Below, piece after piece: positions 1 through 7,137 of a stretch of DNA of 64,000 nucleotides. The position numbers were made by a program, and so were the translations under genes. Each line of letters opens with the position of its first letter. The first letter of the stretch is position 1. Source of the DNA: RGIG9060 sp045645985 (GTDB taxonomy: Bacteria > Spirochaetota > Spirochaetia > Treponematales > Treponemataceae); contig JAZRJV010000052.1 in assembly GCA_045645985.1 (NCBI GenBank), positions 1 through 64,000 on the forward strand, read 5' to 3'. The notes under the pieces were generated by a model. The model ran no database searches. It had not been told where the DNA came from and worked only from the letters and a program-made list of their open reading frames with translations.

Positions 1-105
1 GCCATAGTGGAGAGGAAATACCCGTTCCCATACCGAACACGGAAGTCAAGCTCTCTTACGCCGATGATACTGCTGAGAAGTGGGAAAGTAGGAAGTTGCC
101 AGGCT
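1..105 (+). rRNA. rrf: 5S ribosomal RNA, 5' end cut by window edge
   Basis: The stretch carries the conserved 5S core (CCGTTCCCATACCGAACACG, then GGAAGTCAAG), the loop E / helix IV region and a 3' strand ending GTTGCCAGGC. That 3' end should pair with the missing first bases of the gene, so roughly ten 5' nucleotides lie before the window. It marks the end of an rRNA operon reading into the window. A strong hairpin follows within 15 nt. Confidence 0.93.
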
Positions 106-116
106 TTTTTTATTTT

Positions 117-156
117 AAAAGCATAGGACACTTTTGTTGAAGTGTTCTATGCTTTT
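117..156 (+). terminator. Rho-independent terminator of the rRNA operon
   Basis: A 17-bp stem (AAAAGCATAGGACACTT, with its partner at 140-156) contains one G-T wobble and a six-base loop. Its 3' arm ends in TTTT. It lies directly after the 5S gene and should end the rRNA transcript. Confidence 0.8.
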
Positions 157-206
157 AATGTAGAAATGAGTCTAAAACTTTCTATATACAAGTTTGAATA
201 AGAATG

Positions 207-231
207 GACACTCAGATTGGGTGTCTTTTTT
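207..231 (+). terminator. Second terminator-like hairpin after 5S
   Basis: GACACTC pairs with GGGTGTC around a five-base loop, followed by a T7 run. A second hairpin-plus-T-tract behind the first gives a tandem terminator before the accessory genes. Confidence 0.65.
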
Positions 232-315
232 TGTTTTAAATTTGGTTAGATAAAGAAAAGTTTTATTATAGATTTAATTCTTCAACTTTTATTTACTAAT
301 TTAAGGAGTTTTTTT

Positions 316-690
316 ATGTTTAACTTTTTTAAAAGAGTTTACAGTAATCTTACAGTAATTTTTTGTTTGATTTTGTTAATTCCTGGTGCAATTATAATGG
401 GGAATATTTTTTATAACGAGTTTAATTTTTATGGACGAACACTTGTAGGTGGGCTTTTTGGTCTTATTATTGTTTTAAGTTTAGATGTTATTTTTCTAAC
501 ACTTATCATTCTTTTAATTGAAATAAATAATAAAATTGTTTCTAAAACTACTAATAATAATGTTGCACATGAATTTAGTGAAGAAAGTGATGCGTGGATT
601 TGTGAGAAATGTGGCAAAGAGAATATAGATAATCAAAATTTATGTGAATTTTGTGGGGAAAATAGATTTGATAAAGGGAAATTGCTATAA
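316..690 (+). CDS. Small membrane protein with C-terminal RanBP2-type zinc finger (paralogue 1)
   Basis: 124 aa. Two hydrophobic segments (about residues 11-32 and 42-68) are followed by a short polar linker and a C-terminal finger. The finger reads W94-x-C96-x2-C99-x3-N103-x6-C110-x2-C113, which is exactly the RanBP2-type pattern W-x-C-x2-C-x3-N-x6-C-x2-C. The start is set by AAGGAG 8-13 nt upstream. A paralogue lies at 2331-2753: the fingers are nearly identical, also at the DNA level, and both share a similar 5' leader ending AAGGAGTTTTT-ATG, while the membrane parts have diverged. I infer a membrane-anchored protein with a cytoplasmic zinc finger that binds RNA or protein. No specific function can be assigned. 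Confidence 0.75.
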   Translation: MFNFFKRVYSNLTVIFCLILLIPGAIIMGNIFYNEFNFYGRTLVGGLFGLIIVLSLDVIFLTLIILLIEINNKIVSKTTNNNVAHEFSEESDAWICEKCGKENIDNQNLCEFCGENRFDKGKLL

Positions 691-790
691 AAGGTTTATT
701 TTGAAGTACAAAGTTTTGTACAATGATTTTATTTGGATGTGGTGAATTCAGATAGGTATTTACTAATATAATTTTTTATAATCTCTTTAC

Positions 791-832
791 AAAAAAACTG
801 TGTAAAATTAAATATTTTTACACAGTTTTTTT
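791..832. terminator. Bidirectional terminator hairpin
   Basis: AACTGTGTAAAA pairs with TTTTACACAGTT around a short AT loop, flanked by an A-run on the left and a T-run on the right, so it could work in either direction. It lies about 100 nt after the zinc-finger gene and before the nucleotidyltransferase promoter. The rest of 691-896 holds no gene that I can see. Confidence 0.75.
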
Positions 833-861
833 CTTTCATCCTTTCCCCAAAAAGTCCCCCA

Positions 862-890
862 TTTACAACCCGCAATTTTCGGTGTAGAAT
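862..890 (+). promoter_or_regulatory. Promoter for a leaderless mRNA (ANT(6)-like gene)
   Basis: TTTACA (862-867), a 17-nt spacer, TAGAAT (885-890), then only 6 nt to the ATG at 897. There is no Shine-Dalgarno, so the predicted transcription start coincides with the start codon. Confidence 0.7.
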
Positions 891-896
891 TTATTT

Positions 897-1745
897 ATGC
901 GAAACTCAACTGAAATTTACTCTTTATTAGAAAAAATTACTTGGCAGGATAGTCGGATTCTTGCTCTTTACATGAACGGAAGTCGTGTAAATCCAAATGT
1001 TATGCAAGATGATTTTCAAGATTATGATGTGGTTTTTGTGGTTACCGAAACTGCGTCCTTTATCAACGATAAAAATTGGATAAATAATTTTGGAAATCCA
1101 TATTATTTTCAGTTGCCGGACGAAAATCCTAATTTTCCAAATGATAAAGAAAATTTTTATGGATATTTAGTTCAATTTGAGGATGGAGTTCGGCTTGATA
1201 TTCATATTGAAACTTTATCTCACGCCTTGGAAAATATAAAAAACGATAGTCTTTGCAAAATTTTGATTGATAAAAATAATTATCTTCCTGCGATTGATGA
1301 AAGTTCTGACAAAAATTATTGGGTAAAAAAGCCGAATCAAGAAGAATTTTTGGCTTGTTGCAATGAATTTTGGTGGTGTACAAATAATTTAGCAAAGGGA
1401 CTTGCTCGAAAAGAAATTTTGTATGTGCAAGATATGGCAAATTTTGTGGTTCGTAAAGAATTAGAAAAAATGCTTTCTTGGAAAGTTGGGATAAAAACTG
1501 AATTTAAGGTGAGCGTTGGAAAATCTGCAAAATATATTTCAAATTGGCTTTCTAAAAACGAATATCAAGATTATTTACAAACTTTTTTTACTTGTGATAT
1601 CGAATCTGCATGGAAAAGTATATTTTTGATGTGCGATTTATTTGAAAAAATTGCACACGAAGTTGCAAAAAATCTTGGTTTTTCACTCAATTATGTTGAA
1701 TCTAAAAATGCTAGAGAATTTTTAGAGAGGGTGAGAAAGTTATAA
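897..1745 (+). CDS. Aminoglycoside 6-nucleotidyltransferase, ANT(6) family
   Basis: 282 aa, the usual length of AadE/AadK-type streptomycin 6-adenylyltransferases. These enzymes transfer AMP from ATP to the 6-OH of streptomycin. The N-terminus shows the family signature MNGSRVNPNV followed by F-x-D-Y-D (the GSR...D-x-D nucleotidyltransferase active site, about residues 26-45). Further family blocks are QFEDG-x-R-x-D, NEFWWC-x2-N-x-AKG and the C-terminal MCDLF-x-K-I-A-x-EV-A-x-x-LGF. Base composition matches the surroundings, and no IS or integron signals flank it, so it may be a resident chromosomal homologue. Actual streptomycin resistance cannot be concluded from sequence alone. It is convergent with the XRE gene. 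Confidence 0.88.
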   Translation: MRNSTEIYSLLEKITWQDSRILALYMNGSRVNPNVMQDDFQDYDVVFVVTETASFINDKNWINNFGNPYYFQLPDENPNFPNDKENFYGYLVQFEDGVRLDIHIETLSHALENIKNDSLCKILIDKNNYLPAIDESSDKNYWVKKPNQEEFLACCNEFWWCTNNLAKGLARKEILYVQDMANFVVRKELEKMLSWKVGIKTEFKVSVGKSAKYISNWLSKNEYQDYLQTFFTCDIESAWKSIFLMCDLFEKIAHEVAKNLGFSLNYVESKNAREFLERVRKL

Positions 1746-1758
1746 GTATAATATGTTT

Positions 1759-2067
1759 TTATATTTCAAATTCTTGAATTGCTTTTTTTATCAAGAATTG
1801 TAAATTATTGATTAAGATTTCTTTTTTTTCTGGATTTATTTGTTCAATGATATAATCGTCTTCTTCTAAAAATAATTGGTATGGTTTAATTTTTAATGCG
1901 TTACAAATTGTTTCTATCATTTCTATTGATGGAAATTTTCTGCCAATTTCAATTTCTCCGATATAGCTAGTGGATGTATTACATTTTTCTGCTAATTTCA
2001 TTTGCGAAAGTGCATTTTCTTTTCTATATTTCTTTAAATTTGCAATAAAAATATCTCTCAATGTCAT
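1759..2067 (-). CDS. XRE-family helix-turn-helix regulator
   Basis: 102 aa. An N-terminal HTH_3 domain (residues about 6-65) shows the typical order: a helix, LSQMKLAEKCNTSTSYIGEI as the recognition region, and a hydrophobic tail ending ICNALKIKPYQLF. A short C-terminal helix follows and may mediate dimerisation. Proteins of this size bind DNA as dimers and usually autoregulate. Two similar, inverted 17-bp near-palindromes lie immediately upstream (2072-2088 and 2135-2151) and are the obvious candidate operators. No toxin gene is adjacent, so a type II toxin-antitoxin role is not supported. It may control itself and the divergent zinc-finger/lipoprotein genes at 2331-4336. Confidence 0.85.
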   Translation of the reverse strand: MTLRDIFIANLKKYRKENALSQMKLAEKCNTSTSYIGEIEIGRKFPSIEMIETICNALKIKPYQLFLEEDDYIIEQINPEKKEILINNLQFLIKKAIQEFEI

Positions 2068-2071
2068 AATA

Positions 2072-2151
2072 ATATGCTATCAGCAAATAAAACTTCTTTA
2101 CAATTCGCTTTAAGCGTGTTAATATAAATATAATATTTGCTAATAACAAAT
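2072..2151. promoter_or_regulatory. Pair of inverted operator-like sites between XRE gene and divergent operon
   Basis: The minus strand of 2072-2088 reads ATTTGCTGATAGCATAT and the plus strand of 2135-2151 reads ATTTGCTAATAACAAAT; 14 of 17 bases match. The second is itself palindromic (ATTTG...CAAAT). A third, perfect palindrome CGCTTTAAGCG sits between them at 2106-2116. The rest of the 263-nt gap (2068-2330) holds a hairpin (TTTTAGTCT 2185-2193 with AGACTAAAA 2207-2215) and a TTGACA at 2287-2292 that could be the -35 of the zinc-finger gene. Confidence 0.5.
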
Positions 2152-2330
2152 AAAATTTAAATTTTAATTTTTTGAAAAAAATAATTTTAGTCTGTCGTAT
2201 TTTGATAGACTAAAAGATTTATAATGTCTAAAAATTTATTTATGAGGTGTTCATATATGACTTAATTTATATTTTACATTTTTAATTTGACAAATTACTA
2301 TTTTTATTTACGAATTTTTAAGGAGTTTTT

Positions 2331-2753
2331 ATGTTGTTATCTTTTTTAACTAAGGCTTATAGGTCTATTGTAAATTTAGGGTGTTGGATTTTTGCTATAC
2401 TTTTGGGAATTGGCATGGCAATAGGTTTTTATAACATTTTTTATGAAGAATTGGCTGCTGTTGGAGGTTTTTTTGTAGGTGTTATCATAGCATTGTTGTT
2501 TGAATTAAACTTTGTTGTACCAATGACAGTTTTATTTGAAATCAATGATAAATTGGATATTTTATGTAAATCAGAAAAAAAGTTAAATAATAAATCTGTT
2601 TTGAAGTCAAATAATAATAATGAACAAGATATTAGTGATGAAGATTTTAGTGATGCGTGGGTTTGTGAGAAATGTGGTAAAGAGAATGTAGATAATCAAA
2701 ATTCATGTGACTTTTGTGGAGAAAAAAGATTTGAACAGGGAGTGTTACTATGA
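2331..2753 (+). CDS. Small membrane protein with C-terminal RanBP2-type zinc finger (paralogue 2)
   Basis: 140 aa. Two long hydrophobic segments (about 13-34 and 42-70), a 30-residue Asn/Ser/acidic linker, and a RanBP2-pattern finger W110-x-C112-x2-C115-x3-N119-x6-C126-x2-C129. The start has AAGGAG 7-12 nt upstream in a leader that closely matches that of the paralogue at 316. The stop codon overlaps the ATG of the next gene (ATGA), so it is translationally coupled to a lipoprotein gene. The finger is almost unchanged between the two copies while the membrane half differs, which suggests selection on the finger. Function unknown. Confidence 0.75.
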   Translation: MLLSFLTKAYRSIVNLGCWIFAILLGIGMAIGFYNIFYEELAAVGGFFVGVIIALLFELNFVVPMTVLFEINDKLDILCKSEKKLNNKSVLKSNNNNEQDISDEDFSDAWVCEKCGKENVDNQNSCDFCGEKRFEQGVLL

Positions 2754-3334
2754 AAAACTTAAAAAAGACTTTTTTATGCTTAATTTTGTTGACTTTTGTT
2801 TTTGTTTTGATGTCTTGTGGAAATCCACTAAAAAAAGCAAAAACTGGATGGTTTTATTATTCTGATGGAAGTTGTAGTGAAGTATATAATTCATCAAAAT
2901 CTGTAATCGGCGTAATTTTTTCAGATGCATATGTAGACGATGAACGAGATGCTACAAAATATGTGTTAAAAAATGGTTGGTTACTTTTAGAAAAGGCTAC
3001 ATGGACAATAGGTTCAACTTATAGAAAAGATACAATAGTTGGTAAAGATATTAATATTTGGTATATTCCTTCTGAGGAAGAAGCATTCAGTATTTTTTGT
3101 TACAAAAATAGATTAAACGCATCTTTACAATCTCTAAGGGATAATAATATAAATGGTACGACTACAATTCATGGTGCAATTTGGACAACTGATACATCTA
3201 TATTGGATTCAAATAGGGGAATTGCAATTGATTTTGATTCTAAAGATGGTTGGACTGGGGCTGTAAAAACTGGAAGCAAAAATCTTGATTTATGTTTATG
3301 GCCAATCATGAAAGTATATGAACCAAATAAATAG
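2750..3334 (+). CDS. Hypothetical lipoprotein
   Basis: 194 aa. A lipoprotein signal (KK...LLTFVFVLMSC, lipobox L-M-S-C, Cys 24) predicts export and lipid anchoring. The mature part begins GNPLKKAKTGWFYYSDGSCS and continues SVIGVIFSDAYVDD. I have seen similar 'YYSDG...IGIVF' openings in treponemal lipoproteins with SUMF1- or DUF1566-like repeats, but I cannot name the family with confidence. The start overlaps the end of the zinc-finger gene by 4 nt, and a second lipoprotein follows 18 nt later, so the three genes probably form one operon. Confidence 0.7.
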   Translation: MKNLKKTFLCLILLTFVFVLMSCGNPLKKAKTGWFYYSDGSCSEVYNSSKSVIGVIFSDAYVDDERDATKYVLKNGWLLLEKATWTIGSTYRKDTIVGKDINIWYIPSEEEAFSIFCYKNRLNASLQSLRDNNINGTTTIHGAIWTTDTSILDSNRGIAIDFDSKDGWTGAVKTGSKNLDLCLWPIMKVYEPNK

Positions 3335-3352
3335 CATTTTAGGAGTAATTCT

Positions 3353-4336
3353 ATGAAAAAATTATTTTTAACTTTTTTAATTGTTTTAGTTTCGTTGTCT
3401 TTTTTCAGTTGTGGTAAAATTTCTACTTTGAAGTTTTATGAATCATGTTTAAATGGTGATGAAAAAATTGTAAGTAAATATCTTTCATCAGAAAATTTTT
3501 CAATTGAGCTAAGCGAAAAAGAAACTTCCAAATTTATTGAAACTCTTGAAAAATTTGATTCCGAATCATTATTTTTTTGGGAGTATGAAAATGTTTTTAT
3601 CGGAAATCCTATTGCAGTTAGTATTTTAGGCAATAATAATTCAATTACAAAATTATTGTGCGAAAAAATTCCACTTGAAAATATAAACCATGATAATATC
3701 GTTTATGTTTGTGCTAAAATGAATAATACTGAAATGGGAAATTATTTGTTTGAACAAAATATTTTACCAACAACATATCTTTCTTTTATTTCTATGATAG
3801 AAAATGATAATGTTGATATGTTTAAATTATTTTCTTATATTATTGACGATTTAACAGCCGAAGTTTATAAAACTGGTGAAAATTTTCTAATTCTTGCAGT
3901 AAAAAATAATTCCGTTAATTGTGTAAAATATTTAATTGATAGTAAAAAATTTGATATCAATGCAATGAATAGTGATTTTAAAACTGCTCTTGGAATTGCT
4001 TATGATGTAGGTGCAAGTGATGAAATCAAAACTTACCTAAACAAGGCAGGCGGAAAGTATATAAGAAAACCATATTTAGATTTTATAACAGAAATGAATA
4101 GATTAACTAATATTCTTTTGGACCATTGCGATAAATCTAAATATTCTCATTCTGAAGTTATGGAAATTGTTCATGATATGGGATATTCAGGTACATTTAT
4201 GGATAGAGCAAATGAATTATCTAAAAAATGTGCAGGTTTAGAACCTACAGAATTGGAATCAAAATATCTTTTTAAATCTATGGATGACTTTGATTCAGCT
4301 TTTGCAAAATTACAATCAAATAGAATGTATAATTAA
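3353..4336 (+). CDS. Ankyrin-repeat-like lipoprotein
   Basis: 327 aa. Signal peptide with lipobox F-F-S-C (Cys 20). The mature protein is mostly helical with ankyrin-like units. The clearest are around residues 175-210 (ENFLILAVKNNS...VKYLIDS...INA) and 205-230 (DFKTALGIAYDVGA). Earlier weak units start near FYESCLNGDEKIVSKYL and ITKLLCEK. Ankyrin stacks usually mediate protein binding. SD AGGAG precedes the ATG. It is the last gene of the zinc-finger/lipoprotein operon and is followed by a strong terminator. The C-terminal 90 residues are not recognisable. Confidence 0.7.
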   Translation: MKKLFLTFLIVLVSLSFFSCGKISTLKFYESCLNGDEKIVSKYLSSENFSIELSEKETSKFIETLEKFDSESLFFWEYENVFIGNPIAVSILGNNNSITKLLCEKIPLENINHDNIVYVCAKMNNTEMGNYLFEQNILPTTYLSFISMIENDNVDMFKLFSYIIDDLTAEVYKTGENFLILAVKNNSVNCVKYLIDSKKFDINAMNSDFKTALGIAYDVGASDEIKTYLNKAGGKYIRKPYLDFITEMNRLTNILLDHCDKSKYSHSEVMEIVHDMGYSGTFMDRANELSKKCAGLEPTELESKYLFKSMDDFDSAFAKLQSNRMYN

Positions 4337-4355
4337 ATTTTTTTTAACTACATAT

Positions 4356-4392
4356 GCAACATTGCATTATAAAAATGTGATGTTGCTTTTTT
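4356..4392 (+). terminator. Rho-independent terminator after lipoprotein operon
   Basis: A 13-bp stem (GCAACATTGCATT with AATGTGATGTTGC, two G-T wobbles) with a five-base loop is followed by a T-run. It ends four nucleotides before the -35 box of the next promoter. Confidence 0.85.
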
Positions 4393-4395
4393 TCA

Positions 4396-4424
4396 TTTAC
4401 AACACTTTTTTTTTATAATATAAT
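4396..4424 (+). promoter_or_regulatory. Promoter for a leaderless mRNA (GNAT gene)
   Basis: TTTACA (4396-4401), 17-nt spacer, TATAAT (4419-4424), then 6 nt to the ATG at 4431, with no Shine-Dalgarno. The spacing is identical to that at 862-897. Confidence 0.75.
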
Positions 4425-4430
4425 TTCGTT

Positions 4431-5003
4431 ATGAACTTCGATAATATTCCTTTTCAACTTGAAACTTTCCGTCTTTTGATTGTTCCTACTTCTATGAAAA
4501 ATTTTGAAAGTCGAGCTCGTATTTCAAGTGATATTGAAAATACTCGGTTTATGATGTTTTTACCAAAATCAAGGGAAGAAACTTTTGATTATATCAAAAT
4601 ATGCGAAACTCAATGGGAAAGTGAAAATCAAACTTTATTTGAATTTGATATTTTGCTAAAAGAAGAAAATAATAAATTTATCGGTGGAATTTCTTTTGAA
4701 TTGCTTTTTGAAAATCCTGAAATCGTAAAAATTTTTGGCAAAAATTGTGCCGACATGGGCTGGATTTTAGACAAAAATTTTTGGAACAAAGGTTTTGCTT
4801 CAGAAAGTGCAAAATGCATTTTAGAATTTACAAAATCACTTGGTGTAAAAAAGATGATCGCTCAATGCGATGCAGAAAATATAGGTTCTTGGCGCGTAAT
4901 GGAAAAAATCGGAATGAAAAAATATTCTGATAACGGAGTTCGTTATAATAAATCTCAACCAAATCTTGCAAAAACTGAATTTATGTATACAATCGATTTG
5001 TAG
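4431..5003 (+). CDS. GNAT N-acetyltransferase, RimJ/RimL type
   Basis: 190 aa, the usual length for this family. The N-terminus (FQLETFRLLIVPTS) is the RimJ/RimL 'ET-x-RL-x-L' opening. The acetyl-CoA-binding block is degenerate but visible as DMGWILDKNFWNKGFASESA (about residues 107-126), where W-N-K-G-F-A-S-E replaces the usual W-G-x-G-Y-A-T-E. A C-terminal N-x-x-SWRVMEKIGMK motif follows (about 144-155). The family acetylates N-termini of proteins or small amines; the substrate here is unknown. It is first of three consecutive GNAT-fold genes, and its promoter predicts a leaderless mRNA. Confidence 0.85.
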   Translation: MNFDNIPFQLETFRLLIVPTSMKNFESRARISSDIENTRFMMFLPKSREETFDYIKICETQWESENQTLFEFDILLKEENNKFIGGISFELLFENPEIVKIFGKNCADMGWILDKNFWNKGFASESAKCILEFTKSLGVKKMIAQCDAENIGSWRVMEKIGMKKYSDNGVRYNKSQPNLAKTEFMYTIDL

Positions 5004-5015
5004 GAAATTTTTTTT

Positions 5016-5087
5016 GCGTTAGGGATTGGAAGGGCGCGAAGCGTTCCGCAGGAATGAAGCGATAGCGGAACCCTGCAAAGTAACGCC
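5016..5087 (+). repeat. GC-rich palindromic intergenic element
   Basis: A GC-rich block in an AT-rich gap. The ends pair (GCGTTA 5016-5021 with TAACGC 5081-5086), and inside them GTTCCGC (5043-5049) pairs with GCGGAAC (5065-5071). Its left end, GCGTTAGGGATTGGAA, resembles GCGTAGACGGGGAATGGAA in the element at 35658-35752, so the two probably belong to one REP/MITE-like family. Confidence 0.65.
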
Positions 5088-5110
5088 CAAATAAAAAAAA
5101 AGGAAAAAAA

Positions 5111-5629
5111 ATGCTTTATCTAAAAGAAATGAATTTTGAGGACGCAAAAATTGAATGGGAGTTTTTTCAATCTTGGAATGATGAAAACGGAGTTCAAAAT
5201 CATTATTATCAAATGAATTATGATGAATTTTGTAATTCTGCAATCCCAAAGCGAATCGAATATTCTCGAGGTAAAAATCTTCCAGAAGGTTATGTGCCTG
5301 ATACTTATTGTTTTTTGTACGATAATGAAATTGGCGAAAATCAAATTGTGGGACTTTTTATGCTTCGTCATTATTTGAACGATTTTCTTTTTTCGGGAAG
5401 CGGACATATCGGTTACATAATTCATCCAGATTTTCGCAGTCGTGGTTATGGCACACAAGGGTTGAAATTGGCAATCGAAAAATTAAAAGAAATGAGTGAT
5501 TTTATCGAAGACGAGATTTTTTTGCGTTGTTTAAAATCAAATCAAGCGTCGTTAAAAGTGATGCTGAAAAATGGCGGATATTTGCATCATCAGGATGATG
5601 AATACAATTTTGTAAGAATTAAGCGATAA
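5111..5629 (+). CDS. GNAT N-acetyltransferase
   Basis: 172 aa. The acetyl-CoA site is clear: GYIIHPDFRSRGYGTQGLKL (about residues 98-117), with R-S-R-G-Y-G-T as the R/Q-x-x-G-x-G/A motif. A C-terminal N-x-ASLKVMLKNGG block completes the fold. SD AAGGAAAA lies about 8 nt before the ATG, immediately after the palindromic element. The family includes ribosomal-protein and small-molecule acetyltransferases; the substrate is not predictable. It lies 16 nt before the next GNAT gene and is probably co-transcribed with it. Confidence 0.85.
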   Translation: MLYLKEMNFEDAKIEWEFFQSWNDENGVQNHYYQMNYDEFCNSAIPKRIEYSRGKNLPEGYVPDTYCFLYDNEIGENQIVGLFMLRHYLNDFLFSGSGHIGYIIHPDFRSRGYGTQGLKLAIEKLKEMSDFIEDEIFLRCLKSNQASLKVMLKNGGYLHHQDDEYNFVRIKR

Positions 5630-5645
5630 TTTGATGGGAGAAAAT

Positions 5646-6449
5646 ATGGATTTTTTGTCGGTTGCTATGAAACAAGCAAGTTTTGATATGATGTGCAATG
5701 TTCAGTCTTTTTTGAAAAATGAAATCACAGTTGTTTCAATGGATGATGATGAAAAATCACAAAATCGTGGAAATAAAAAAAGTATTCCAAATAAACTTTT
5801 TTGCAATTTGGTTTATTTTGGAACTGGACTTGTTTGTACTGTTGATTCAAAAATTTATGAGAAGGTTAAAAATCTTTTAGAAAATGAATTAAACAAAAAT
5901 GAACTTTACAGAGTTTTTGAACCGGAATTCATTTATAAAATAAATGAAGTTTTACTTCCGTTTAACAGACGAATAAATTGTATGGCAAATTTTTGTTTGC
6001 CTAGTAAAAATTTTTTTGATACAAAAACGCCGTCTGTAAATATTGAAAATTTTTCTTATCGATTTTTTTACGATAAGGAAATTGCTTCTCTTTATGATGA
6101 AAAAGGTTTTGATAGTGCCTTAGATTATGGAAGTTGCATTTCCGAAAATTCTAAGATTAGAAAAGATAAAATTGCTCTTGTTGCTTATGTTGATAATAAA
6201 ATCGCAGGAATTGCAGCTTGTACGGACGACTGTGATTCAATGTGGCAAATTGGAGTTGATGTTCTTCCGGAATTTCGTGGAAAAAACATTGCTTCTTTTT
6301 TAGTTAATCAATTAGCTCATAAAACCTTTGAAAAAGGGAAAATTCCATATTACTGCACTGCTTGGTCAAATGTTGGTTCTAGAAACACAGCAATTAAAGC
6401 AGGATTTAATCCTGCTTGGGTTGAAATTGCAAGTGTGGGAAGTTTGTAG
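5646..6449 (+). CDS. Two-part protein with C-terminal GNAT domain
   Basis: 267 aa. I place the start at the ATG at 5646, which has GGGAG six nucleotides upstream; an upstream TTG at 5631 is in frame but lacks an SD. Residues 1-120 are an N-terminal domain that I cannot name. The C-terminal half carries a GNAT fold: IALVAYVDNKIAGIAACTDD, then WQIGVDVLPEFRGKNIASFL (R-G-K-N-I-A as the CoA loop), then a SNVGSRNTAIKAGF block. Similar N-extended GNATs occur in Clostridia and treponemes. The substrate is unknown. It is convergent with the Nudix gene. Confidence 0.8.
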   Translation: MDFLSVAMKQASFDMMCNVQSFLKNEITVVSMDDDEKSQNRGNKKSIPNKLFCNLVYFGTGLVCTVDSKIYEKVKNLLENELNKNELYRVFEPEFIYKINEVLLPFNRRINCMANFCLPSKNFFDTKTPSVNIENFSYRFFYDKEIASLYDEKGFDSALDYGSCISENSKIRKDKIALVAYVDNKIAGIAACTDDCDSMWQIGVDVLPEFRGKNIASFLVNQLAHKTFEKGKIPYYCTAWSNVGSRNTAIKAGFNPAWVEIASVGSL

Positions 6450-6454
6450 GATTT

Positions 6455-6979
6455 CTAGTTTCCAAAAACTTTGTTGCTTCGGATTTTTGAGCGATAAAAT
6501 ATAATGTCTATCCAACTTTTGTGATAGGGAATGAATGTGCCATTATCAATCATTGAAAAAATTTCTTCTTTGCTTGCCCATTTTACATTTTGAACTTCTT
6601 CTGGTTGTAATTTTAAAGTTGATAAATCTACATCCATGTTCAAAACATAAACATCGTCAAAACCTTCGTCAAAAAGATTTATTAAAGTTGGTCGTTCATT
6701 TTCAAGATTGATTTTTAGTCCCAATTCTTCAAATGCTTCTCGTTCGGCAGCGGTTTGACTTGTGTCACCAGAAATTGCACTTCCTCCGCAAGAAAGGTCC
6801 CAGAAGTTTGCCCAATCATCTTTAAAAGGAACTCGGTGTTGTATTAACATTTCACCTTTTGAATTAAAAATACAAGTTGTAACTGCAAGGTGATAAAATC
6901 CTTTTGGTATTTCTTCGCCGCGAGTTATTGTTTTTCCTGTAAGAACTCTGTCTTTTGTGTATAAATCCCAAATTTCCAT
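6455..6979 (-). CDS. Nudix hydrolase
   Basis: 174 aa from the ATG at 6979, which has AAGGAG about 11 nt upstream; longer in-frame starts lack an SD. The Nudix box reads G-x5-D-x7-REAFEELGL, so the first Glu of the canonical G-x5-E-x7-REUxEExGU is Asp while the metal-binding REUxEE core is intact. The N-terminus (EIWDLYTKDRVLTGKTITRG) resembles the isopentenyl-diphosphate isomerase / YfcD branch of the superfamily. It probably hydrolyses a nucleoside-diphosphate-X compound or acts on a diphosphate; the substrate is not predictable. It is divergent from the amidohydrolase gene. Confidence 0.85.
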   Translation of the reverse strand: MEIWDLYTKDRVLTGKTITRGEEIPKGFYHLAVTTCIFNSKGEMLIQHRVPFKDDWANFWDLSCGGSAISGDTSQTAAEREAFEELGLKINLENERPTLINLFDEGFDDVYVLNMDVDLSTLKLQPEEVQNVKWASKEEIFSMIDNGTFIPYHKSWIDIIFYRSKIRSNKVFGN

Positions 6980-7102
6980 TGTTAAAATCAATCTCCTTTT
7001 TGTTTTGTAAAAATTCTGTAAGGTTAGAAAATATATCATATTGAAAACAAAATTGTCAATGAATTTTTTTTGAAAGGAAAATTTTGGTTTTAGAAAATTT
7101 AA

Positions 7103-7131
7103 TTGCAAATTTATCAATTTGGATTTATCAT
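7103..7131 (+). promoter_or_regulatory. Possible promoter for a leaderless amidohydrolase mRNA
   Basis: TTGCAA (7103-7108), 17-nt spacer, TATCAT (7126-7131), 6 nt, ATG at 7138. The boxes are weaker than in other cases, but the geometry is the same and no SD is present. Confidence 0.45.
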
Positions 7132-7137
7132 ATAAAT

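Noticed and set aside
851..860. C5 run before the ANT(6)-like gene as a second phase-variable tract
   Set aside because: Only five bases long and outside the -35/-10 spacer.
1759..2067. Toxin-antitoxin module formed by the XRE gene and the neighbouring nucleotidyltransferase
   Set aside because: The neighbour is a full-length ANT(6)-type enzyme on the opposite strand, not a MNT/HEPN or RelE-type toxin partner.
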